Positions 1 through 8,224 of a stretch of DNA of 23,796 nucleotides are shown here, piece after piece (within the stretch, counting starts at the first letter, position 1; every line of letters starts with the position of its first letter). The notes beneath the pieces were generated by a model that did no database searches, was not told where the DNA came from, and was given only the letters and a program-made list of their open reading frames with translations. The position numbers were made by a program, and so were the translations under genes. Origin of the DNA: Candidatus Merdenecus merdavium (GTDB lineage: Bacteria; Bacillota; Clostridia; Lachnospirales; Lachnospiraceae); contig DVLR01000166.1 in NCBI GenBank assembly GCA_018715425.1, positions 1 to 23,796 on the forward strand. The letters are read 5' to 3'.

Positions 1-1212
1 AAAGATATTTACGTATCAGTCAAGCAAATGTTTACGTGGGAGGAAATTGTAAAAGCCAATGGCTCTACTCTTTGGAATGTAAGTGATGATGGAACTGAGC
101 AAATCTGTATTAGCAGAGCTATTTTAGATCTGCAAAAAATGCAGCCTATTGGAGCTATTCACGTGGTATGTGAGGTGGATTATTTTGCACTTATTATTAG
201 GGAGATTGGAGGGAACTATTCCAACAGGTCTTATGTTGTGGATGAAACAGGTAAGGTGATGTGTTCGAGTTTTGGCGATTCCATAGGGTTAAAACTTTCT
301 GCAGACGTGCTGGATAATCAGAAAAGTATTGTAACAGTAAATGGAGAAAAGTCCTATATCTATCGAGGGAAAACTATGGATAACTCCTGGACGATCGTCA
401 CCGTAGTCCCAACTAGAGAAATTGAAAAAGAAATTTTTTCTTTTACAATTCTTACATGTTTTATTACTATTGTGGCTATGGGGATGGGAATCTTTCTAAT
501 CTTTTTATTAACGGATAAGATGACGAAACCATTAATGGAGCTAAGTAGTAAAATGAAGGCCATTCAAAAAGGGGATTTTACGAAACGAGTTGTGGTACAT
601 GGAGATGATGAAATTGGGCAGCTAGGTTACCGATATAATCATATGGCTGACAGTATTGAGGTGTTAATTGAGCAGGTTTACAAAATGGAAATATCCAGTA
701 AACAGGCTGAAATTGAACTTCTGAAAATGCAGATCAATCCTCATTTTCTATATAATACCTTAGACACCATAAGTTGGATGGCAAGAATTGAGAAAAAGGA
801 TGAGATCGCAGAAGTTGCAACAGCTCTAGGAGATCTTTTAAGAGCGACCATAAAGCAAGAAAGCTTTATAACAATAACGGAAGAATTAAAGAGCGTTAGA
901 AACTATGTGTTTATACAAGAGTATCGTTTTGAGGATAAAATAACCGTAGAGTATGAAGTAGAAAGTAAATTAGGAAATTACGTGATTCCCAATTTTATTC
1001 TACAGCCCCTAGTAGAGAATGCTATTATTCATGGAATGGAACCAAAGCTTGATCATGGTCTTTTAATCATTAGGATTTATATTGAAGATAAAAGATTGCA
1101 TTTTCAAGTGATCGATGATGGAATTGGTATGAGCCAAGAAGAGGTGGAAAAAATTTATGAAGCTTGTAAAGATAAGAGTAGTAATCATAGAATAGGTATT
1201 AAAAATGTGTAA
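1..1212 (+). CDS. Sensor histidine kinase, YesM/LytS-like type, 5' end outside the window and 3' end cut by a premature stop
   Basis: The reading frame is open from the first base, so the true start lies upstream. Counting from the ATG at 28, residues 1-130 look like the end of an extracellular ligand-binding (Cache-like) domain, residues about 136-161 are a membrane segment, and a HAMP linker follows to about 215. The His_kinase domain has the motif QINPHFLYN with the presumed phosphorylated His at 239. An N box (QPLVENAIIHG) and a G1 box (DDGIGM) of the ATPase domain follow. The frame stops at TAA 1210-1212 right after GIKNV, in the middle of the ATPase domain. In-frame codons after the stop continue the domain normally (next entry), so the gene is probably inactivated by one nonsense change. 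Kinases of this type usually pair with an AraC-type response regulator and sense sugars; neither partner is visible here. Family call is strong; loss of function is inferred. Confidence 0.9.
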   Translation, partial: KDIYVSVKQMFTWEEIVKANGSTLWNVSDDGTEQICISRAILDLQKMQPIGAIHVVCEVDYFALIIREIGGNYSNRSYVVDETGKVMCSSFGDSIGLKLSADVLDNQKSIVTVNGEKSYIYRGKTMDNSWTIVTVVPTREIEKEIFSFTILTCFITIVAMGMGIFLIFLLTDKMTKPLMELSSKMKAIQKGDFTKRVVVHGDDEIGQLGYRYNHMADSIEVLIEQVYKMEISSKQAEIELLKMQINPHFLYNTLDTISWMARIEKKDEIAEVATALGDLLRATIKQESFITITEELKSVRNYVFIQEYRFEDKITVEYEVESKLGNYVIPNFILQPLVENAIIHGMEPKLDHGLLIIRIYIEDKRLHFQVIDDGIGMSQEEVEKIYEACKDKSSNHRIGIKNV

Positions 1213-1326
1213 TTACGATTACATAATTATTATGGTGAGGAAAGTGCTTTACATATAAAAAGCAAGAAGGGCATCGGAACAACTATATCTTTTTCCATTT
1301 CACTTGAACAGTTACGGATACAATAG
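1213..1326 (+). pseudogene. Detached C-terminal end of the histidine kinase, in frame after the TAA
   Basis: Reading on in the same frame after TAA 1210-1212 gives 37 codons to the TAG at 1324-1326. They read LRLHNYYGEE, a short stretch, then SKKGIGTTISFSI. This is the usual last part of the HATPase domain of this family, where GI(G)KNV is followed by RL..YYGEE, L.I.S, and a G.GT G2 box. No start codon with a ribosome binding site precedes it. A CAA (Gln) codon changed to TAA would explain it by one transition, but the ancestral codon is inferred. Confidence 0.8.
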
Positions 1327-1409
1327 AAAGTATTTACCTTGTTAGTCAAAGGTTCATATGATTTCAGTAAGAGTAAAAAAATTGACGTATATAGAAAGGC
1401 GGTATAAAA

Positions 1410-3488
1410 ATGGATAGAAATAAAGGAATGAAGTTAGATAAGATTACCCTAGGGACATGTTATTATCCAGAACATTGGGAGGAATCTCTTTGGGCAGAGG
1501 ATTTGAGACGGATGTTAGAAGCAGGAATAGAGGTGATAAGAATTGCTGAATTTGCTTGGAATAAGTTTGAGCCAAGAGAGGGAGAGTATAATTTTACATT
1601 TTTTGATCGATTCTTAGAGGTAGTAGAAGAAACCCGTATGAAAGTGATTTTCTGTACTCCAACAGCGACTCCACCAGCTTGGTTGACCCATAAATATCCA
1701 GAGGTTTTAAACAGTACCGTAGAAGGCCAGTTATATCGACACGGTGCAAGGCGTCATTATAATTACAATTCTTTGGTATACCAAGAGTTTACGAAAAAAA
1801 TTGTAGAGCAGATAGCAAGCCATTATGCATCTCATCCGAGTATCATTGGATGGCAGATTGATAACGAGATCAATTGTGAGCTAGATGAATTTTATTCAAA
1901 AAGTGATGACCAAGCCTTCCTTCTTTTCTTAAAGAAGAAATATCAGACGATAGAGCATTTAAATCAAGCGTGGGGAACTACATTCTGGAATCAGACATAT
2001 AATGAATGGGATGAAGTACACATTCCTCAAGTAGTGGTTCATAACTCCAACAATCCTCACCAGATTATGGACTATAAAAGGTTTATTTCAGATAGTGCTT
2101 GTCGTTATGTAAAACTTCAAAGTGACACTTTGCGACCTTACTTAAAAGAGGGAGATTATATTACCACAAATGGAATGTTTTCAAACTTAGATAACCATCG
2201 AATGACTGACGAATCTTTGAACTTTTATATGTACGATTCATATCCTAACTTTGCATTTAGTTTAGAATCTGATCCCAAGAAATCAAAAGATTTAAATGAT
2301 CGTAAATGGAGTAAACATTTATCGGAGGTTCGCTCCATATCACCAAACTTTGGTATCATGGAACAGCAATCAGGAGCCAATGGATGGAATACAAGAATGG
2401 AGGCGCCTGCGCCTAAACCTGGGCAACTGACCTTGTGGACAATGCAAAGTGTTGCACACGGAGCAGATTTTATCAGCTATTTTAGATGGAGAACCTGTAC
2501 TATGGGAACCGAAATTTACTGGCATGGTATTTTAGATTATTCTAACAGGGATAATCGTAGACTAGATGAAGTGACTGAGGTTTCTAAAAAAATGAAAAGG
2601 ATGGAAGAGGTAGCGGGATCCATTTACAGACCTACCTTCGGAGTATTAAGAGATTATGATAATATATGGGATAGTGAGCTAGATGAATGGCATAAAAGAA
2701 TAGAAAAGGTTAGTAGCCAAGGTATTTTTTCTGCCTCACAGATTTCGCACACACCTATGGATTACGTATATTTATTGGCGGAGACAACAGTGGAAGACTT
2801 AAAAAAATATGAAGTCTTATTTTATCCTCATGGAACTATACTTACTAGCCGTGTTGCAGAGTTATTAGAGGAGTTTGTAAAACAAGGTGGTACCTTGGTT
2901 TTGGGATGTCGTACTGGATATAAAGATACCACAGGTCAGTGCGTTATGATGAAACTTCCAGGATTACTTCGAGATTTGTGTAAAGCCGATGTTGTGGATT
3001 ACACCTTTGTAGGACCAGCAGATGAAACTTCATATGTACAATGGGGGGACCAAAAGTTAAAAGCAGATGTATTTAATGATATATTAGAACCACTTGAAGG
3101 TGGAGAAGTCCTTGGAACATACGTAAATAACTATTACCAAGGTCAAGGTGGTTTAATAAAAGCAGAGATTGGAAAAGGTAGTGTGTACTACTTTGGATCC
3201 ACATTTACAAAAGAAAGTACCACGATCTTTTTAGAGAAACTTAAAATAGCAGAACCTTATAGAGATATAATAAAACTTCCAAAAGAATGTGAAATAGCAG
3301 TGAGAGAAAAAAATGGCGTTGAGTATTTTTTTGTTCTCAATTATGCTTCTTATAAAGTAAATATAGATTTAAAGGAAGAGATGGAAGATCTTTATCACGG
3401 GGATATAGTAAAAGATAATATAGTTCTAGCTCCATATGAAACAAAAGTGTATAAAAAGAAATCCAGTCCATCGGTTTGTTTCATTTAA
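1410..3488 (+). CDS. Beta-galactosidase, glycoside hydrolase family 42
   Basis: A 692-residue GH42 enzyme that removes terminal beta-galactose from lactose-like or galactan-derived oligosaccharides. The N-terminal TIM barrel begins with GTCYYPEHW. The family acid/base glutamate is seen in WQIDNE (E153), and the nucleophile in GIMEQQSG (E318). The trimerisation domain and a small beta-domain follow to the end. Length is normal for the family (about 650-700). No signal peptide or membrane segment is present, so it should be cytosolic, acting on imported sugars. The start at 1410 has AAAGGCGG about 8 bases upstream; a second Met at residue 7 is less well placed. It follows the broken sensor kinase, which fits a former sugar-sensing locus, but no transporter is visible. 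I saw no clear promoter in 1327-1409. Exact substrate cannot be told. Confidence 0.92.
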   Translation: MDRNKGMKLDKITLGTCYYPEHWEESLWAEDLRRMLEAGIEVIRIAEFAWNKFEPREGEYNFTFFDRFLEVVEETRMKVIFCTPTATPPAWLTHKYPEVLNSTVEGQLYRHGARRHYNYNSLVYQEFTKKIVEQIASHYASHPSIIGWQIDNEINCELDEFYSKSDDQAFLLFLKKKYQTIEHLNQAWGTTFWNQTYNEWDEVHIPQVVVHNSNNPHQIMDYKRFISDSACRYVKLQSDTLRPYLKEGDYITTNGMFSNLDNHRMTDESLNFYMYDSYPNFAFSLESDPKKSKDLNDRKWSKHLSEVRSISPNFGIMEQQSGANGWNTRMEAPAPKPGQLTLWTMQSVAHGADFISYFRWRTCTMGTEIYWHGILDYSNRDNRRLDEVTEVSKKMKRMEEVAGSIYRPTFGVLRDYDNIWDSELDEWHKRIEKVSSQGIFSASQISHTPMDYVYLLAETTVEDLKKYEVLFYPHGTILTSRVAELLEEFVKQGGTLVLGCRTGYKDTTGQCVMMKLPGLLRDLCKADVVDYTFVGPADETSYVQWGDQKLKADVFNDILEPLEGGEVLGTYVNNYYQGQGGLIKAEIGKGSVYYFGSTFTKESTTIFLEKLKIAEPYRDIIKLPKECEIAVREKNGVEYFFVLNYASYKVNIDLKEEMEDLYHGDIVKDNIVLAPYETKVYKKKSSPSVCFI

Positions 3489-3545
3489 GCTGCCTCTGAA
3501 CAGTAACGATAGTAACGGCCTTTCGGCAAATTCATAAAAAATTTA

Positions 3546-3574
3546 TTGTTTTACCATAGGGAAAGTGTTACAAT
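3546..3574 (+). promoter_or_regulatory. Sigma-A-type promoter for secA
   Basis: TTGTTT (3546-3551) and TACAAT (3569-3574) are separated by exactly 17 bases. Transcription would begin near 3581, giving a leader of about 80 bases before secA. Confidence 0.7.
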
Positions 3575-3604
3575 ATGGTTTGGGATTATTATAAAGAGCT
3601 TTAA

Positions 3605-3624
3605 ACGTAGGAGGGATCTTACGT
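3605..3624 (+). other. Small stem-loop in the secA leader
   Basis: An 8-bp stem (ACGTAGGA with TCTTACGT, one G-U pair) closes a GGGA loop of GNRA form. It buries an AGGAGG-like sequence that is not the secA ribosome binding site; that one is AGGAG at 3649-3653. Function unknown. Confidence 0.4.
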
Positions 3625-3662
3625 ATTTATTAAAATACAAGAATATATAGGAGTAATCAAGA

Positions 3663-6230
3663 ATGAAATTTATAGAGAAAATATTTGGTACTCACAGTTC
3701 TAGGGAAATAAAGCTGATCAATCCAATCATCAACCGTATTGAAGAGTTAAGACCTTCTATGCAAGCACTATCTGATGAAGAATTAAAGGCTAAAACAAAA
3801 GAATTTAAAGATAGACTAGCAGCAGGTGAGACTTTAGACGATATACTTCCAGAGGCTTTTGCTACAGTAAGAGAGGCTGCTAAAAGAGTATTAGACATGG
3901 AACACTATCGTGTACAGTTAATTGGTGGTATGATCCTTCATCAGGGAAGAATTGCTGAGATGAAAACAGGTGAGGGTAAAACTTTGGTTTCTACCTTACC
4001 TGCTTATTTAAATGCCCTAGAAGAAAAAGGTGTACACATTGTAACAGTAAATGACTATCTAGCAGAGCGTGATGCTCAGTGGATGGGTAAGGTACATGAG
4101 TTTTTAGGACTTACTGTTGGTGTGGTTTTAAATAACATGGACAACGATGAAAGAAGAAAAGCTTATGCTTGCGATATTACTTATATAACCAACAATGAAT
4201 TAGGTTTTGATTATCTAAGAGATAACATGGTTATATATAAGGAGCAATTGGTCCAGCGTGATCTAAACTATGCAATCATCGATGAGGTTGACTCTGTTTT
4301 AATTGACGAAGCAAGAACACCTCTGATTATATCTGGTCAAAGTGGTAAGTCTACAAAACTATACGAAGTATGTGATATTTTGGCAAGGCAGTTAGAGCGT
4401 GGTGAAGCCAGTGGAGAAATGACCAAGATGACTGCCATTATGGGTGAAGAAATCGAAGAGACTGGTGACTTCATTGTTAACGAAAAAGATAAGGTAGTAA
4501 ACTTAACAGAAGAGGGTATAGCAAAGGTTGAAAAATTCTTTCATATCGAAAACCTAGCAGATCCTGAAAACTTAGAAATCCAACATAATATTATTTTAGC
4601 ACTTCGTGCTCATAACTTGATGTTTAAGGATCAGGATTACGTGGTAAAGGATGATGAAATCTTAATCGTTGATGAATTTACTGGACGTATTATGAATGGT
4701 AGACGTTACTCAGACGGTTTACATCAAGCTATAGAAGCAAAAGAGCATGTGAAGGTAAAACGTGAGAGTAAAACTCTTGCAACCATTACTTTCCAGAACT
4801 TCTTTAATAAGTATGAAAAAAAATCTGGTATGACTGGTACAGCTCTTACAGAGGAAAAAGAATTTCGCGATATTTATGGGATGGACGTTATTGAAATTCC
4901 AACGAACCGCCCAATTGACCGTGAGGATAAAGAAGATGCTGTTTACATGAGTAAAAAAGAAAAATTCAAGGCAGTTATTGATGAAATCATTGCGGCTCAT
5001 GAGAAGGGGCAGCCTGTTTTAGTAGGTACCATTACCATTGAAACGTCTGAACTTCTTAGCGGCATGTTAAAGAAGGAAGGGATTCAACATAAAGTGTTGA
5101 ATGCGAAGTTTCATGATCTTGAGGCAGAAATTGTTGCAGAAGCTGGTGTACATGGTGCAGTAACCATTGCTACGAATATGGCAGGCCGTGGTACAGATAT
5201 TAAGCTTGATGCTGCTGCAAAAGAAGCTGGAGGCCTTAAGATTATCGGTACAGAAAGACATGAGTCCAGGCGTATTGATAATCAGTTAAGAGGGCGTTCA
5301 GGACGTCAAGGAGATCCAGGTGAATCTAGATTTTATATTTCCTTAGAAGATGATTTAATGAGATTGTTTGGTTCTGAACGTCTTATGGAAATCTTTAAAT
5401 CTTTAGGCGTAGGGGAAAATGAGCAGATTGAACACAAGATGCTATCAAGTGCCATAGAAAAAGCACAGATGAAGATTGAGCATAATAACTACGGTATTCG
5501 TAAGAACCTATTAGAATATGATCAGGTTAATAACGAACAACGAGAAATTATATATAAAGATAGACGCCGCGTATTAGATGGCGAAAGTATGAGAGATTCT
5601 ATCTATAAGATGATTACAGACGTAGTAGAAGATGCTGTGGATCGTTCTATCTCAGATGATGACAAGAAAGAAGCATGGAATTTAGAAGAAATTAACTCTT
5701 TGCTAATTCCTATTATTCCCATTAAGCCTTTATCAAAAGAAAGTGTATCTGCTAATAAGAAAAATGAATTAAAACAAGAACTAAAAGAAAAAGCAGTGAA
5801 GCTATATGAAGAAAAAGAAGCGGAATTTCCAGAAGCTGAGCAGTTACGAGAATTAGAACGTGTTATTTTATTAAAAGTCATCGATCGTAGATGGATGGAT
5901 CATATTGATGATATGGATCAACTTCGTCAAGGAATCGGTTTACAAGCTTATGGACAAAGAGATCCTCTTGTAGAATTTAAAATGAGTGGATATGAGATGT
6001 TCGATGAAATGACAGTGGGAATTCAAGAAGATACCCTTCGCCTACTCTACCATGTAAGAATTGAACAAAAGATAGAGAGAGAACAAGTTGCAAAAGTAAC
6101 TGGTACAAACAAAGAAGAATCTGCAGTTAAGGCTCCTGTTAAGAGAGCAAAGGAAAAAATTTATCCAAATGACCCATGTCCATGTGGCAGTGGAAAAAAA
6201 TACAAACAATGCTGTGGTAGAAATGCATAA
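3663..6230 (+). CDS. secA: Preprotein translocase ATPase SecA
   Basis: SecA is the ATP-driven motor that pushes unfolded secretory proteins through SecYEG at the cytoplasmic membrane. The 855-residue product has normal length. The Walker A motif MKTGEGKT is at residues 100-107 and the Walker B/DEAD-like DEVD at 207-210, followed by IDEARTPLIISG. A preprotein-crosslinking region comes next, and the second motor domain carries TNMAGRGTDI and QLRGRSGRQGDPG. The C-terminal tail ends in a complete zinc-binding SEC-C motif CPCGSGKKYKQCC (Cys 839, 841, 850, 851), the usual SecB/ribosome contact. Start ATG 3663 has AGGAG 10 bases before it. It has its own promoter at 3546 and is followed by prfB, an arrangement common in Firmicutes. 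Confidence 0.98.
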   Translation: MKFIEKIFGTHSSREIKLINPIINRIEELRPSMQALSDEELKAKTKEFKDRLAAGETLDDILPEAFATVREAAKRVLDMEHYRVQLIGGMILHQGRIAEMKTGEGKTLVSTLPAYLNALEEKGVHIVTVNDYLAERDAQWMGKVHEFLGLTVGVVLNNMDNDERRKAYACDITYITNNELGFDYLRDNMVIYKEQLVQRDLNYAIIDEVDSVLIDEARTPLIISGQSGKSTKLYEVCDILARQLERGEASGEMTKMTAIMGEEIEETGDFIVNEKDKVVNLTEEGIAKVEKFFHIENLADPENLEIQHNIILALRAHNLMFKDQDYVVKDDEILIVDEFTGRIMNGRRYSDGLHQAIEAKEHVKVKRESKTLATITFQNFFNKYEKKSGMTGTALTEEKEFRDIYGMDVIEIPTNRPIDREDKEDAVYMSKKEKFKAVIDEIIAAHEKGQPVLVGTITIETSELLSGMLKKEGIQHKVLNAKFHDLEAEIVAEAGVHGAVTIATNMAGRGTDIKLDAAAKEAGGLKIIGTERHESRRIDNQLRGRSGRQGDPGESRFYISLEDDLMRLFGSERLMEIFKSLGVGENEQIEHKMLSSAIEKAQMKIEHNNYGIRKNLLEYDQVNNEQREIIYKDRRRVLDGESMRDSIYKMITDVVEDAVDRSISDDDKKEAWNLEEINSLLIPIIPIKPLSKESVSANKKNELKQELKEKAVKLYEEKEAEFPEAEQLRELERVILLKVIDRRWMDHIDDMDQLRQGIGLQAYGQRDPLVEFKMSGYEMFDEMTVGIQEDTLRLLYHVRIEQKIEREQVAKVTGTNKEESAVKAPVKRAKEKIYPNDPCPCGSGKKYKQCCGRNA

Positions 6231-6245
6231 ATAGGCAGAAATGTG

Positions 6246-6279
6246 GAGGGTGTTGTCAGAAGAATCTGATAATGCCCTC
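6246..6279 (+). other. Long stem-loop between secA and prfB, no U tract
   Basis: A 15-bp arm pair (GAGGGTGTTGTCAGA with TCTGATAATGCCCTC, three G-U pairs) closes an AGAA loop 15 bases after the secA stop. No T run follows, so it is not a classic intrinsic terminator. It may protect the secA mRNA 3' end, be a processing site, or be a weak attenuator before prfB. Confidence 0.5.
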
Positions 6280-6348
6280 AAGCTAATGTAGCAAAGGTTT
6301 TGCATATCAATGGATCCACGGTAACATATTTAGAAAGAAGGTGACGTA

Positions 6349-7462
6349 ATGGTAGAATTAGATCAATTTAAACTAAAATTAAATAGTTATTTAGAACCGT
6401 TAACGGAAGTGAGGGATTCACTTTGACTCCGCTAATAAGGAGCAGAGAATCGAAGAATTAGAAAGAGAAATGGAAATGCCAGACTTTTGGGACAACCCTG
6501 AAAGATCTCAAGAGATGACCAAAGAACTTAAGCGTTGTAAAGATGATGTAAATACGTACCATCATCTACAGCAGCAGTATGAAGACATTGAAACATTAAT
6601 AGAAATAGGATATGAAGAAAATGATCCTTCTCTTTTAGAAGAGATTGGATCGGATTTAGAAGATTTTATGAATACCATTGATTCAATGAAAATCAAAACT
6701 TTGCTTTCTGGAGAGTATGATCAAAATGATGCTATTTTAACCCTACATGCAGGTGCGGGAGGAACGGAATCTTGTGATTGGGCTAGCATGCTTTACAGAA
6801 TGTACTGTAGATGGGCAGATAAAAAAGGTTATTCTGTAGAAGTTCTTGATTATCTTGATGGAGATGAGGCGGGAATCAAATCGGTTACCTTAGAAGTTCA
6901 CGGAGAAAACGCCTATGGATATTTAAAATCTGAAAAAGGTGTCCATCGTCTTGTCCGTATTTCTCCATTTAATGCAGCAGGAAAGAGACAGACCTCTTTT
7001 GTATCTTGTGATGTTATGCCAGATATTAAAGAAGATATTAATATCGAGATAAAAGATGAGGATATTCGCGTCGATACCTATCGTGCAAGTGGTGCAGGAG
7101 GTCAGCATGTCAACAAAACATCATCAGCCATAAGAATTACCCATATACCTACTAATATAGTGGTACAGTGTCAAAATGAACGTTCTCAACATATGAATAG
7201 AGATAAAGCTATGCAGATGTTAAAAGCCAAGCTTTTTTTGCTAGAACAGGAAAAGAATGCCGAAAAGGTTTCTGGTATTCGTGGAGAGGTGAAAGAGATC
7301 GGTTGGGGGAATCAAATTCGCTCTTACGTCATGCAACCATACACCATGGTAAAAGATCATAGGACTAATGTAGAATCGGGAAATGTAGATAGTGTTATGG
7401 ATGGAGACATTGACTTATTCATTAACAGTTATCTAAAAAACATGGTAAAATCACACGATTGA
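6349..7462 (+). CDS. prfB: Peptide chain release factor RF2, expressed by programmed +1 frameshift
   Basis: RF2 releases the finished peptide at UGA and UAA. The gene starts at ATG 6349 with AAGAAGGTGA upstream and reads 25 codons (MVELDQFKLK onwards) to CTT 6421-6423, where an in-frame TGA (6424-6426) stops zero-frame reading. Skipping the T at 6424 puts GAC at 6425 in frame, and translation continues to 7462, giving 370 residues. Counted along the shifted protein, the stop-codon recognition motif SPF is at 205-207 and the catalytic GGQ at 250-252, the same numbers as in E. coli RF2; residue 246 is Ala. A gene caller that ignores the shift would start at Met 41 (6470) and lose the N-terminal helices. 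The gene follows secA and is closed by a strong terminator. Confidence 0.95.
6412..6427 (+). other. Programmed +1 frameshift site of prfB
   Basis: AGGGA (6412-6416), acting as an internal Shine-Dalgarno element, lies 4 bases before the slippery CTT and in-frame TGA, followed by C. This is the known RF2 autoregulation signal: when RF2 is scarce, the slow UGA allows a shift of +1 on CTT to restore synthesis. Confidence 0.92.
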
Positions 7463-7502
7463 ATAGATTCTATTTAGATTTTAACAGCAGACACAAGAGA
7501 AG

Positions 7503-7541
7503 TGCATCTAGAATGTTAGGGAACATTTTAGATGCATTTTT
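7503..7541 (+). terminator. Intrinsic terminator after prfB
   Basis: TGCATCTAGAATGTT and AACATTTTAGATGCA pair over 15 bp (one G-U) around an AGGG loop, followed at once by TTTTT (7537-7541). Confidence 0.9.
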
Positions 7542-7673
7542 ACATCTACAAAAAGCCAGATGAACCCATGTATTTACATGGTTTATGATGGAGATACAGG
7601 TATCTTAGAGGATCAACTAGAAATTGCTATGTAGTTTCTCCTTAGGTATTAGGGCCATATACAGAAAAAACAG

Positions 7674-7702
7674 TTGCATATGATGGATATATATGATAAT
7701 AT
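7674..7702 (+). promoter_or_regulatory. Promoter of the hom-lysC operon
   Basis: TTGCAT (7674-7679) and TAATAT (7697-7702) have a 17-base spacer. The predicted start near 7709 leaves a leader of about 44 bases before the ATG at 7753. The stretch 7542-7673 before it holds only a short CATGTA/TACATG inverted repeat; I see no T-box element (no AGGGTGGNACCGCG-like sequence). Confidence 0.7.
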
Positions 7703-7752
7703 CTTTGAATGGAATACAAATGTTTTCCTGTAGCATACATGGAGGGGGAATC

Positions 7753-8196
7753 ATGAAAGATAAAAGCAAGTATTACGTAGTAAAACAAAAAGCTGTTCCA
7801 GAAGTATTATTGAAGGTCGTAGAAGCAAAACGCTTGCTTGATTCTGAAAGAGTCGAGACAGTGCAAGAGGCAACGGATCGTGTAGGAATTAGCAGAAGCT
7901 CCTTTTATAAATATAAGGACGATATCTTTCCCTTTCATGATAATGCAAAAGGAAGGACACTTACATTCGTGATTCAGATGGATGATGAACCAGGTCTTTT
8001 ATCGGTAGTGCTCAAGATCGTAGCAGGTTATGATGCAAATATTCTTACGATTCATCAAAGTATTCCTATTAATGGAATTGCATCTTTAACATTAAGTATT
8101 GAAGTGTTATCTGGAACAAAAGATATAACGAAAATGATCGATGAAATTGAGGAACAGATGGGAATTCATTATCTTAAAATATTAGGTAGAGAATAA
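7753..8196 (+). CDS. UPF0735 (PheB-like) protein with helix-turn-helix and ACT domain
   Basis: A 147-residue protein. Residues about 35-58 (VQEATDRVGISRSSFYKYKD) look like a helix-turn-helix, and residues about 70-147 form an ACT domain (TLTFVIQMDDEPGLLSVVLK, then SIPINGIASLTLSIEV), the small fold that binds amino acids. The family is UPF0735; the B. subtilis member is called PheB and lies next to pheA. No enzymatic active site is visible, so amino-acid-responsive regulation is inference, not proof. The start at 7753 is chosen because GGAGGGGG (7741-7748) precedes it; the longer frame from 7693 would begin inside the promoter -10. It is the first gene of the operon, 28 bases before hom, which suggests a link to threonine, methionine or lysine supply. 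Confidence 0.85.
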   Translation: MKDKSKYYVVKQKAVPEVLLKVVEAKRLLDSERVETVQEATDRVGISRSSFYKYKDDIFPFHDNAKGRTLTFVIQMDDEPGLLSVVLKIVAGYDANILTIHQSIPINGIASLTLSIEVLSGTKDITKMIDEIEEQMGIHYLKILGRE

Positions 8197-8224
8197 AGAT
8201 AAAGCAGCAGAAAGGGGAAACAAC

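Noticed and set aside
1382..1409. TTGACG before the beta-galactosidase gene as a promoter
   Set aside because: A 17-base spacer would put the -10 at the ribosome binding site and start codon, leaving no leader.
3489..3545. Terminator after the beta-galactosidase gene (GCCTTTCGGC)
   Set aside because: The stem is only 3 bp and the following run is A, not T, so it is too weak to call.
3575..3604. Nine-codon frame ATG GTT TGG ... TAA before secA, like a secretion-monitor leader peptide
   Set aside because: Its ATG directly abuts the -10 of the secA promoter, so it lies before the expected transcription start, and it has no ribosome binding site.
5603..5881. Antisense frames inside secA, lysC, tex and ispD
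   Set aside because: Each lies wholly within a strongly supported gene, lacks a ribosome binding site and recognisable protein features.
7542..7752. Possible T-box or other riboswitch before the hom operon
   Set aside because: No T-box consensus, specifier stem or terminator is seen, and the predicted promoter leaves only about 44 bases of leader.
7693..7752. Longer start for the ACT protein
   Set aside because: It would overlap the promoter -10; GGAGGGGG before ATG 7753 marks the real start.
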